Shown here: positions 7,775 to 15,603 of the stretch, piece by piece
Numbering within the stretch: position 1 is the stretch's first letter
How the letters are laid out: each line of letters opens with the position of its first letter
Assembly: GCA_018385415.1 (NCBI GenBank)
Contig: JAHAZA010000047.1
Coordinates: forward strand, 1 to 35,108
Source of the DNA: Treponema sp.
GTDB lineage: Bacteria > Spirochaetota > Spirochaetia > Treponematales > Treponemataceae
DNA length: 35,108 nucleotides
Direction of reading: 5' to 3'
Notes under the pieces: generated by a model
The model's input: only the letters and a program-made list of their open reading frames with translations
Database searches by the model: none
What the model was told of the DNA's origin: nothing
Program-made: the position numbers and the translations under genes

Positions 7775-9769
7775 TTAACGATTTGACTTTGAAGCAAAAA
7801 GTTTTGTAATTTCACGGGCATAAAGTTTTTCAATCTTATGACGCATAACAATTTGCTTTGCATTAATTTCTTTACCAATCTGGAAACTTTCAGGAAGAAT
7901 AATGAATTTTGCAACTTTCTCACATGTTCTAAATCCATTCTTTTCATCAGTAAACCGATCAATTTCTTCACGAATTAAATTCTGAATTTCGCTTGTTTCC
8001 AAAAGTGTTTCATATGTGTCGTAATAAATATTATTTTCTTTTGCAAAATGAAGAATATTATCTTTACGACAAACAATTAAAGCACCGATGTACTTTTTAT
8101 CCTGACCGACTGCAACACAAGACTCAACATAAATACTTCTACAGATTGCATTTTCAATAATCTGAGGCTCAACGTTTTCACCACCCATCAATACAATGGT
8201 ATCTTTTGCACGACCAGTAATTGCGATTTCATTATTACTTGAAAGCATTCCAAGGTCACCAGTATTAATCCAGCCTTCGTTATCTATAATCTTCTTTGTC
8301 AAATCAGGACGTCTATAATAACCTTTCATTACCTGACGACCACGGGCAAAAATAAGACCGCGCTTTCCAGGTCCTAATGGAGTTGACGAAAGAGGAACAC
8401 CATCCTTTTCAGGTACAACTTTTACTTCTGCAGATGGATAGATTTTTCCAACACAGCCAGACATTGGCTTTTTAGGACTACGGACAGAAAGAATCGGTGC
8501 AGTTTCTGTCATTCCATAACAGTCAAGAAGAGGAATTCTCAAGGCCCGGAAAATCAAATCGTTTTCAGGTTGAAGACTTCCGCCACCACAAACGCAGGCT
8601 TTAATTCTTGTACCAAATTTACGTCTAAGTTTTCTTACAACAGTAAGGTATCCAAGACCTGCAATTGGAGCAATTAAAACAAAAGGAATAAATCCTATGA
8701 TTCTGTCAAGAATTTTCTGTCCTGTTGAAAAGCGGCAGATCCAACCACAAACTCTGTCATGAGCCCATGAAAATCCTTTTGCCCAGAACATAGCAATATT
8801 AAAAAGGAATAAAGAAAAACCACTTTTACGTTTCTGTTCCCTATACCAGCTCTGTGTAAATGCATCCCAAAGTCGAGGAACACCAACAATCCAGTGAGGA
8901 TTAATTGCAGCGATATCTTCTTTCATAAATTCAACAGCTGGTTTTGAATATGCGATACCACTCTTTAATGCAATAATGAAATATGTGTAAACACGTTCCA
9001 TAATGTGCCATACAGGCAAAATGGAAAGCCACATATCACCTTCTTTAGCAGTGTTAAGTACATCCTGAATAACTTCACATTGTGCCATAAAGTTATCATG
9101 AGAAAGCATTACACCTTTAGGAGTTCCTGTTGTTCCAGACGTAAAAATAATAGTTGCTAAATCTGAGCCCTCTGTTTTATCAATTTCGGCTTCAATTTCA
9201 GCTCGCTGTGCATCAGTTGATTTTTTTCCGTTATCTTCAAATTCAATAAACTTGTGAACTCGAATTCCAAGCAATGCAGCTCGTTCCATTGTTAAATCTG
9301 AAGGTGAATCAAAAAGAATTGCATCCTTAAGTTCAGGAACTTCATCAATCATATCAAGGACTTTAATAAGCTGACGTTCATTTTCAAAGAAACAAACCTT
9401 GCAGGATGTAAAACTTAAAATAAAACGAATTTCAGTTCCCATGGAATCACATCCACGAGGAACATCTGCCGCACCTAGACATAACAAGGCCAGATCTGTA
9501 ATAAACCATTCGCGACGATTATCAGAAATTAAACCCACAAGATCTCCACGTTTAATTCCGAAATCTTTTAAAGCACAAGCAAGATTTAAAATATGACGAT
9601 AAACAAGCTTATAACTTTGATATTCATAACTTCCGATCTCATTTTTAAAAGCCTGAAGAGTTGTATCAGGACTTTCCTCTACAGATTTTCTTAACATCTG
9701 TGGAATAGTTTTTCCGAGATTACGAGGAGATTGAGATTTGAAGTGCAAAAGCCAGTCTATACTATACAT
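7775..9769 (-). CDS. Long-chain acyl-CoA synthetase (AMP-forming)
   Basis: This 664-residue member of the ANL adenylating superfamily activates fatty acids to acyl-CoA with ATP. Visible motifs are the phosphate-binding loop SGTTGTPKG (211-219), the YGMTETAP motif, the GWINTGDLG motif and the C-terminal GRAKDTIVLMGGENVEP hinge region. Length and the basic N-terminal part fit the FadD/ACSL group that uses long-chain substrates. Two hydrophobic stretches near the middle (LFLFNIAMFW, and GFIPFVLIAPIAGLGYL) suggest membrane association, as in many long-chain synthetases. Its ATG stands 7 bases from a -10 hexamer, so the mRNA is probably leaderless. It is divergent from thiI. The likely role is salvage of host or environmental fatty acids for lipids, inferred from known treponeme dependence on exogenous lipid. 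Confidence 0.93.
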   Translation of the reverse strand: MYSIDWLLHFKSQSPRNLGKTIPQMLRKSVEESPDTTLQAFKNEIGSYEYQSYKLVYRHILNLACALKDFGIKRGDLVGLISDNRREWFITDLALLCLGAADVPRGCDSMGTEIRFILSFTSCKVCFFENERQLIKVLDMIDEVPELKDAILFDSPSDLTMERAALLGIRVHKFIEFEDNGKKSTDAQRAEIEAEIDKTEGSDLATIIFTSGTTGTPKGVMLSHDNFMAQCEVIQDVLNTAKEGDMWLSILPVWHIMERVYTYFIIALKSGIAYSKPAVEFMKEDIAAINPHWIVGVPRLWDAFTQSWYREQKRKSGFSLFLFNIAMFWAKGFSWAHDRVCGWICRFSTGQKILDRIIGFIPFVLIAPIAGLGYLTVVRKLRRKFGTRIKACVCGGGSLQPENDLIFRALRIPLLDCYGMTETAPILSVRSPKKPMSGCVGKIYPSAEVKVVPEKDGVPLSSTPLGPGKRGLIFARGRQVMKGYYRRPDLTKKIIDNEGWINTGDLGMLSSNNEIAITGRAKDTIVLMGGENVEPQIIENAICRSIYVESCVAVGQDKKYIGALIVCRKDNILHFAKENNIYYDTYETLLETSEIQNLIREEIDRFTDEKNGFRTCEKVAKFIILPESFQIGKEINAKQIVMRHKIEKLYAREITKLFASKSNR

Positions 9770-9776
9770 CTTTTAA

Positions 9777-9805
9777 AGTATAAATGAGAAATGAAAGTAA
9801 TTCAA
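9777..9805 (-). promoter_or_regulatory. Predicted leaderless promoter of the acyl-CoA synthetase gene
   Basis: On the minus strand, -35 TTGAAT (9800-9805), a 17-base spacer and -10 TATACT (9777-9782) are followed after 7 bases by the ATG at 9767-9769. There is no space for a Shine-Dalgarno site. Confidence 0.6.
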
Positions 9806-9837
9806 TAGATATTTATAAACTAAGAAAACAGCAATAT

Positions 9838-9866
9838 TTGTAAAAAAAAAGATTTTTCTATATAAT
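9838..9866 (+). promoter_or_regulatory. Predicted leaderless promoter of thiI
   Basis: The -35 is TTGTAA (9838-9843), the spacer is 17 bases, and the -10 is a perfect TATAAT (9861-9866). The ATG of thiI begins 7 bases after the -10, so transcription should start at or next to the A of ATG. It is divergent from the acyl-CoA synthetase promoter, and the two -35 elements are 32 bases apart. Confidence 0.7.
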
Positions 9867-9873
9867 TCTTGTT

Positions 9874-11046
9874 ATGAAAATTACTTATCTTGCAAAACTT
9901 GGTGAACTTACTTTAAAAGGTTCAAACATTAAATCATTTGAACAGCAATTGGTTCGAAACACAAGAGACTTTTTAAAACATATTCCTGTTGATGTTATTT
10001 TACGAGCTGGAAGAATGTACATAGAAGCAGAAGATGAATATTCCGAAAAAATAGAATTCTGTTTGAGTCATCTCATTGGTATTACAGGCTGGGCTCGTAC
10101 TGAAACTTGTGAAAAAAATATTGAAGCAATAACACAGACAGTTACAAAACTTGGACTTATGGCTAAAGAAAATGGGGCAAAGACTTTCAAAGTAGATGCA
10201 AGAAGAAGTGACAAATCATTTCCAATGGATTCCTATGAAATTATGAGAGCTTCTGCTTCTGGGCTTTTTGATGACGGTTCATTAAAAGTTGATCTTCATA
10301 ATCCTGATATAATAATTTATGTTGAAGTTCGAGAAAAATGTTTTGTTTATACGAATTCTCATATTGGCTGTCGCGGACTTCCTGTAGGAACAAGCGGTAA
10401 AGGCCTTTTACTTTTATCAGGAGGACTTGACAGTCCTGTAGCCGGCTACAGAATGCTTCGTCGTGGAATGCGTGTCGAATGCGTTTACTTCCATTCATAC
10501 CCTTACACATCTGAAGAAGCTCAGAAAAAAGTAGAAGATCTTGCAAAAACCCTTTCTACATACGGAATGCAGACAACCTTGAATATTCTTTCATTTACAG
10601 ATGTTCAGATGCTTATAAAAGAAAAAGCACCTGAAAGCTGGAGTACAATAGCACTTCGCATGTGCATGATGACGGCAAGCAACATGCTTGCAAAACACAT
10701 AAATGCACAATGTCTTATTACAGGTGAAAGTCTTGGTCAGGTAGCAAGTCAGACTTTGGAAAACATGGCTGTTACTGAATCCATGGCAGAAATTCCACTA
10801 TTAAGACCTTGTGTCGGATTAGACAAAGAAGAAATCGTACAGACTGCATATTTTATTAATACATACGAAACTTCAATTCTTCCATACGAAGATTGCTGTG
10901 TACTTTTCAGTCCAAAACATCCTGTTCTTCGAGCATCAATTGAAGAAGCAAAAAAAATTTACAACGAAATCAATCCTGATGAGCTGATTAAAAAATCATT
11001 TGAAGAAAGAGTCGTTAAACATTTTTATGCCAACGAAGCTTTGTAA
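9874..11046 (+). CDS. thiI: tRNA 4-thiouridine synthase ThiI (no rhodanese domain)
   Basis: ThiI adenylates U8 of tRNA and, in many bacteria, passes sulfur for the thiazole of thiamine. The 390-residue protein has an N-terminal ferredoxin-like region, a THUMP domain (about 60-165) and a PP-loop ATP pyrophosphatase domain with SGGLDS at 182-187. Later blocks GESLGQVASQTLENM and PYEDCCVLFSPKHP are typical of ThiI. It stops near residue 390 and so lacks the C-terminal rhodanese domain of the E. coli protein (482 residues). Short ThiI forms get sulfur from a dedicated cysteine desulfurase, so sulfur delivery must come from elsewhere; SufS (28231-29466) is one candidate in view. The gene is alone, divergent from its left neighbour, predicted to be leaderless, and closed by a strong terminator. 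Confidence 0.96.
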   Translation: MKITYLAKLGELTLKGSNIKSFEQQLVRNTRDFLKHIPVDVILRAGRMYIEAEDEYSEKIEFCLSHLIGITGWARTETCEKNIEAITQTVTKLGLMAKENGAKTFKVDARRSDKSFPMDSYEIMRASASGLFDDGSLKVDLHNPDIIIYVEVREKCFVYTNSHIGCRGLPVGTSGKGLLLLSGGLDSPVAGYRMLRRGMRVECVYFHSYPYTSEEAQKKVEDLAKTLSTYGMQTTLNILSFTDVQMLIKEKAPESWSTIALRMCMMTASNMLAKHINAQCLITGESLGQVASQTLENMAVTESMAEIPLLRPCVGLDKEEIVQTAYFINTYETSILPYEDCCVLFSPKHPVLRASIEEAKKIYNEINPDELIKKSFEERVVKHFYANEAL

Positions 11047-11060
11047 AATAATAAAGGGTA

Positions 11061-11098
11061 AAAAAAAGAGTTTTGCAGGAATGCAAAGCTCTTTTTTT
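11061..11098. terminator. Bidirectional intrinsic terminator between thiI and the barrel operon
   Basis: A 17-base stem (11061-11077 with 11082-11098, one T-G pair) closes a GGAA loop. The stem has an A-rich left foot and a T7 right foot, so it can end transcription of thiI (+) and of the convergent barrel genes (-). Confidence 0.9.
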
Positions 11099-11101
11099 GT
11101 T

Positions 11102-12943
11102 TTAATACCTGTATGTTACACCAACAACAAAATAGTTATTAAATTGATTATGGAAGCTCTGAATCCATTCATTCTTTTGAGCTGTAACATGGGAATCAGT
11201 AATTTCTTTTGAACCATTTTTTAATTCTTCATAAGTAATACCACTTACAGCCTTATATATATTGGAATCTACACCCTTATTGTATATATATTCAAACATA
11301 TAACCGGCATGAAATGAGAGACATCCCCATTTGTATTTTGGAAGTTCATATTCTGCGTTAATTCCACATTGGAAAATATACATTAAATGTTCCTGTGAAA
11401 GGAAAAGATTTCTTGAGGCTGTTGGCGTACAGTTATATTTTGGGTTTACTTCATCCGGATAATTTTGAGCCGGATACATTGGACTTGTCCAGATAGAACC
11501 ATCTGTAGAATAATTTGGATATATATAATCTTTTTCATTATACATATCGGCAATTGCAGTATTTGCAGCAATATAAGATTTCGCTTCACCATTAGAAAAA
11601 CTTTCTGCAATATTACCGTGACGTGTAAACGAAGTTGTTAAATCAAGTTTAAGACGATCAACAGGTTTAAAGGAAGCTGCAAATTGAAGTCTATCAGAGT
11701 TTGGTGGAATTGCAGTTCCTAAGCTCTGAAGTCTTGTTGTAAAGTTATCTTTGTTATAGTGATCAACAAAAGAGCGTGATGTTTCAGGGTCTCCAAACTT
11801 ATTGTATGAAGGATCAGAATGAGAATATGTGTAAGGAGTAACAAGAGTGTAATCAAAGCTTAAGTTTTCAACAAAGCTGACAGGAGGAACATAATTCACA
11901 CCGGCCATTAAGGCAAGCTTTAATCTTGTTCCAAAATCTCCTGTAGCAAGTCCATTAAGATCAATATCATCAATTACTGTGCTTAAGGATAAATCAAGTC
12001 TTTCAATAGGTCTAAACTGAAACGAAACACCACTTAAAAGATTGTCAGCAGCTCCATACATACACTGTAAAACCATATAAGGAACTGGAATGAAATAAGA
12101 TGGATCAAATCTATTGGAATATACAGATGCTTCAAAATAAGAAAATGCAAACCAATCACATGGAGTCAATCTTACAGAGTGGAAAGCTAAATATTTTTCA
12201 GGTTTGAAATAGGAATTAATTGTTTCACCATTATAAGGAGAACGACTAAGTACACTTACAGTCTGACTATAAGACCATTTTTCTGAATCATAATTAAACA
12301 AGAAATTTCCAGAATGGAACTGTTTACCATTCAATAATACAGAATCATCAAGAAATGGACCAAATGCAATTCTGTTTAATCCTAAATTTCCATAAAGACT
12401 GTCATTACCTATTGTTACATTTGATGCCATATCTATATTGCCCTTGAGTGGACCTACATATGCAGGATCATCATGTGTATCCGTAAGTCTAAACTTAAAC
12501 ATTGGACATACTTCATCTTCTAGTAAAGAAGCATTCTGAACAAAAACACCAATTTTATAGCCAAGAGATACAATATTTAAAAATTCAAGATTGCCAAAAA
12601 ATGAAGGCTCTGCATAAATCATATTTTTGACATCTTCTGAAGTTGAGGCTCTTAAGCTATCACCTACAGTAAAACCAAGATTCCAGGATTTTGAAAAAAA
12701 TTTATTCATATAATAATCTGCAAGTTCAATGTCTTCTTCATCACCTTTTTCTTTTACTGTTTCAAGAATCTTTCTTATTGTCTTAGCCGGATAAGGTCTT
12801 ACTTGAGGAAGCCATGAAATAATTTTTTTTGTTTCCCAGTTTTTTGCATCCTGATAAAATCTGTCATTTGGATCCAGTGAAGCCTGAGCAAAAACAGCAG
12901 CTGATACAAATGCCATTAATAAAACTAAAAATCTTTTTTTCAT
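11102..12943 (-). CDS. Outer-membrane beta-barrel protein, Wzi-like
   Basis: This 613-residue protein begins with a classical signal peptide ending in VFAQA. The mature part has a short helical region (about 25-95), then many alternating aromatic/polar strands and a C-terminal strand ending in T-Y-R-Y, the usual mark of BamA-assembled outer-membrane barrels. Blocks such as a K-Y-L-A-F-H-S start, the Y-F-E-A-S segment and the F-I-P-V-P-Y-M-V-L-Q segment recall the capsule-assembly Wzi fold family. No substrate can be assigned. ATG 12943 has GAGG a few bases upstream. The gene follows a second barrel gene by only 22 bases and ends at the shared terminator at 11061-11098, so the two form one operon and may build related surface structures. 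Confidence 0.75.
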   Translation of the reverse strand: MKKRFLVLLMAFVSAAVFAQASLDPNDRFYQDAKNWETKKIISWLPQVRPYPAKTIRKILETVKEKGDEEDIELADYYMNKFFSKSWNLGFTVGDSLRASTSEDVKNMIYAEPSFFGNLEFLNIVSLGYKIGVFVQNASLLEDEVCPMFKFRLTDTHDDPAYVGPLKGNIDMASNVTIGNDSLYGNLGLNRIAFGPFLDDSVLLNGKQFHSGNFLFNYDSEKWSYSQTVSVLSRSPYNGETINSYFKPEKYLAFHSVRLTPCDWFAFSYFEASVYSNRFDPSYFIPVPYMVLQCMYGAADNLLSGVSFQFRPIERLDLSLSTVIDDIDLNGLATGDFGTRLKLALMAGVNYVPPVSFVENLSFDYTLVTPYTYSHSDPSYNKFGDPETSRSFVDHYNKDNFTTRLQSLGTAIPPNSDRLQFAASFKPVDRLKLDLTTSFTRHGNIAESFSNGEAKSYIAANTAIADMYNEKDYIYPNYSTDGSIWTSPMYPAQNYPDEVNPKYNCTPTASRNLFLSQEHLMYIFQCGINAEYELPKYKWGCLSFHAGYMFEYIYNKGVDSNIYKAVSGITYEELKNGSKEITDSHVTAQKNEWIQSFHNQFNNYFVVGVTYRY

Positions 12944-12965
12944 AAAAACCTCATTACTATGTTAA

Positions 12966-14666
12966 TTAATTTTTAAGTAATTTATTCTGAACAAACACTT
13001 TAGTCAGATCAATTCTTGTACTTAATGCAAACTGGAAACCTTGTCTATTATTACCAGCTTCATGATTAAAATTATTTACAAAAATATATGAAGGTTGAGC
13101 TGTAACTGTAAGCCAATATACAGGACATACTGAACCTCTAATTGTAATTGAATTCACATACTCTGGAATACCAGTAGGTGTTATAAAATTTCGTTTATTA
13201 TCATACTTATAAGGCCATTTTTTTCCAGGGGTATCCGAAGTATTATTAGTATAATAATTCCAGTCGCTATTTTTTAGAGCATAATCCCCGCCAAATTCAC
13301 CTATTGCTGCAAAATTATAAATCAAATCCAATGCCCATTTACCTGGCTCTTCATAACCTGCACTTACCTGAAACGCAAGACTGTCGGGACCTAAGGGACT
13401 TCCTAGCCATTCATAATAATGATTACTAGCATCAGTTAAATTTTCAGTATAAACCTTTGCAAAGCTCAACATAGGACTATCTTTTATATACAGAAATGGA
13501 CTTGCATAATATGCTTCTGTTCCAAGATGAAGATAACCCTTTTTCAATGGAATATTATATTCTATACCTGCCTGAGCACCAAAGCCTTCTGGAGTCTGTG
13601 CAGCCGAAGGATCAGAAAGTTCACTTCCCATCTGATGTTCATTTTGAGTCCATAAAAGATATATCCTCATATTTTCAACAGGAACAATATTTGCTTTTAG
13701 CGAAAATAATGAATTTACCTTTACTTCATTATCATAAATTTTAAATAATCCCAATCCATGATAAATTGCAAACGGATTTGCAAACCTAAGATCAAAAGTA
13801 TTATATGCAAAAACACCTTCGATAAATGAAATTTCAAAAAACTTCCAGAACCGAAGATCGAATTGATGCGTATACAAATATGAATCTCTTGTAAATTCAG
13901 TAATATTAAAATTATAACAAAGGAAAGGTGAATATACACGTAAGTTAATATTTGGTGTATCTGTTAAATATTCTGACCAGACCCCACTTGGTAAAGATGT
14001 ATAACCAAAGACCTGAGAATTTATTCCGAATCTTAAATTAATTCCTACCCCATTATCCCATTTATAACCTGCTGATAAATAATTATCATGAGTTAAAACA
14101 AGATCAAATCTTGTAAGTCCAAAAACGTCATTAAAAAAAGTAGCTGGTTCTTCCATAGCAAGGCGAGTCTGTTTAACCTGAAGTCCCATGTAAACAGATA
14201 AATAATCACCTAAAGCAAGACTAACCGGCAGGTCAATTAATGCTTTACGTTTTGTATAATCATACATATATGGAATTGCCGTTTCTTTAGTCTTATCCAT
14301 ATCTGACGAAAGATAAAACTCAGGATTTAAAACAGGTTCAAAACATGCAGAAAATATACCAGCATCAAGAGACAGTTTTCTTTCACTTAAAAAACTTTCA
14401 ATACGTTCATATTCCTTTTTACCTGGTTCACTTAATTTTTCATAATCAATCATTGAAAAATATGATTTAAACTCTTGAATAGACAAGGGAGCTATATCTG
14501 AAAATGTTAATGTTTTTGTTTCAAGTTCAAGACGATGTAAAGCATCATAAACCCAATGTCCAGGAAGAATAAGATCCTGACCTTGTCTAGGAGAAGCTGA
14601 AAGCCACAATGGGAATATCAATATAAAACACTTTAATAAAATATATTTACGTATACTAGCCTTCAT
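12966..14666 (-). CDS. Outer-membrane beta-barrel protein, Wzi-like (first of pair)
   Basis: This 566-residue protein has a signal peptide (MKASIRKYILL...PLWLSASP). The N-terminal part (HWVYDALHRLELE) and repeated aromatic strands, including a block with N-P-F-A-I-Y-H-G, are like those in Wzi-type barrels, although the C-terminal end is charged rather than aromatic. It resembles the next gene in layout (signal peptide, helical domain of about 80 residues, barrel), so the two look like an old tandem duplication, but identity is low by eye. ATG 14666 was chosen over the longer frame from 14705: the longer start would add a poor hydrophobic prefix and would overlap the -10/-35 of a near-consensus promoter that ends 6 bases before 14666. 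The operon runs into 11102-12943. Confidence 0.72.
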   Translation of the reverse strand: MKASIRKYILLKCFILIFPLWLSASPRQGQDLILPGHWVYDALHRLELETKTLTFSDIAPLSIQEFKSYFSMIDYEKLSEPGKKEYERIESFLSERKLSLDAGIFSACFEPVLNPEFYLSSDMDKTKETAIPYMYDYTKRKALIDLPVSLALGDYLSVYMGLQVKQTRLAMEEPATFFNDVFGLTRFDLVLTHDNYLSAGYKWDNGVGINLRFGINSQVFGYTSLPSGVWSEYLTDTPNINLRVYSPFLCYNFNITEFTRDSYLYTHQFDLRFWKFFEISFIEGVFAYNTFDLRFANPFAIYHGLGLFKIYDNEVKVNSLFSLKANIVPVENMRIYLLWTQNEHQMGSELSDPSAAQTPEGFGAQAGIEYNIPLKKGYLHLGTEAYYASPFLYIKDSPMLSFAKVYTENLTDASNHYYEWLGSPLGPDSLAFQVSAGYEEPGKWALDLIYNFAAIGEFGGDYALKNSDWNYYTNNTSDTPGKKWPYKYDNKRNFITPTGIPEYVNSITIRGSVCPVYWLTVTAQPSYIFVNNFNHEAGNNRQGFQFALSTRIDLTKVFVQNKLLKN

Positions 14667-14672
14667 ATTCAA

Positions 14673-14701
14673 ATTATAAAATTTTACAATATATAAGTCA
14701 A
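14673..14701 (-). promoter_or_regulatory. Predicted leaderless promoter of the barrel operon
   Basis: On the minus strand, -35 TTGACT (14696-14701), a 17-base spacer and a perfect -10 TATAAT (14673-14678) are followed after 6 bases by the ATG at 14664-14666. This is the best -35 among the leaderless set. Confidence 0.68.
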
Positions 14702-14774
14702 ACAAACTTTCTGATATTTACTTTATTAGCTTTATTGATTCCGATGTGATGAATTATAAAGATATGTACAATTA

Positions 14775-14803
14775 TGGTCAAACAATTGCTTTTATGCTAA
14801 AAT
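14775..14803 (+). promoter_or_regulatory. Predicted leaderless promoter of udg-priA
   Basis: An extended -10 (TG at 14795-14796, one base, then TAAAAT at 14798-14803) lies 7 bases before the ATG at 14811. The -35 at 17-base spacing is TGGTCA, a moderate match, which the TGn extension may offset. Confidence 0.5.
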
Positions 14804-14810
14804 TAATATC

Positions 14811-15602
14811 ATGAAAGCTGAAGAAAAAAAGCAGATTTACAATTTAATAAAAACTATCTCACAAGGAATTTATGGCTATACTCCGGATGCTTTTACTCAT
14901 GAAGATCCAGTTTTCAAAGATGATTTTATTTCAGAAGGTCTTAACAAAAAAACTTCACCGATAACAGAAAATCAAACAACAATAAATTCCATTCCTCACG
15001 ATGAAACAAAAAAAGTTGTTTCACTTGCTGCAATTTCTTCAAAGATTCAAGCTTGCACCCGCTGTCGTCTTGCTGCTACTCGCACGAATACTGTCCCTGG
15101 AACAGGTGTAGAAAAGCCACTTGTTTTAGTTATTGGGGAAGGTCCAGGATACGAAGAAGATCAGCAAGCCTTACCCTTTGTTGGAGCTGCAGGAGAGCTT
15201 CTTGATAAAATGCTTGCTTCCATCTGTTTAAGCAGAAATCAAAATTGTTATATTGCAAATATAGTAAAATGCAGACCTCCACAGAACAGAGATCCACAGC
15301 CTGATGAAATTCAGGCATGTATTTCATATCTTGATGCACAAATAACATTACTTAAACCTAAGATGATTCTCTTAATGGGAAGAATTGCAGGACAAACAAT
15401 ATTTAAGACAAACCGGGGTATTTCATCCTTTAGAGGTGAGATAATAAATTACAACGGAATACCTGCAATGGCTACTTATCATCCAAGTGCCCTCTTAAGA
15501 AATACTGAATTAAAAGCACCAGCCTGGGAAGACTTAAAAAAATTCCGTGCAGAACTTTTAAAAATTGATCCTGATTACCAGCATTCATTCGTAAAGGAAT
15601 AA
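14811..15602 (+). CDS. Uracil-DNA glycosylase, family 4 (Fe-S type)
   Basis: This 263-residue enzyme removes uracil from DNA at the start of base-excision repair. The first 75 residues or so are a poorly conserved, polar extension. The core has the four cysteines expected for the [4Fe-4S] cluster of family 4 (C82, C85, C154, C170), the active-site block GEGPGYEED (109-117; many members have GEAPG), the PFVGAAGELLD block and the late HPSALLR motif. The family also includes proteins once described as related to the N-terminus of phage SPO1 DNA polymerase. It stands one base before priA, and the priA Shine-Dalgarno site lies inside its 3' end, so repair and replication restart are co-expressed. 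The ATG is predicted to be leaderless. Confidence 0.93.
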   Translation: MKAEEKKQIYNLIKTISQGIYGYTPDAFTHEDPVFKDDFISEGLNKKTSPITENQTTINSIPHDETKKVVSLAAISSKIQACTRCRLAATRTNTVPGTGVEKPLVLVIGEGPGYEEDQQALPFVGAAGELLDKMLASICLSRNQNCYIANIVKCRPPQNRDPQPDEIQACISYLDAQITLLKPKMILLMGRIAGQTIFKTNRGISSFRGEIINYNGIPAMATYHPSALLRNTELKAPAWEDLKKFRAELLKIDPDYQHSFVKE

Positions 15603-15603
15603 A

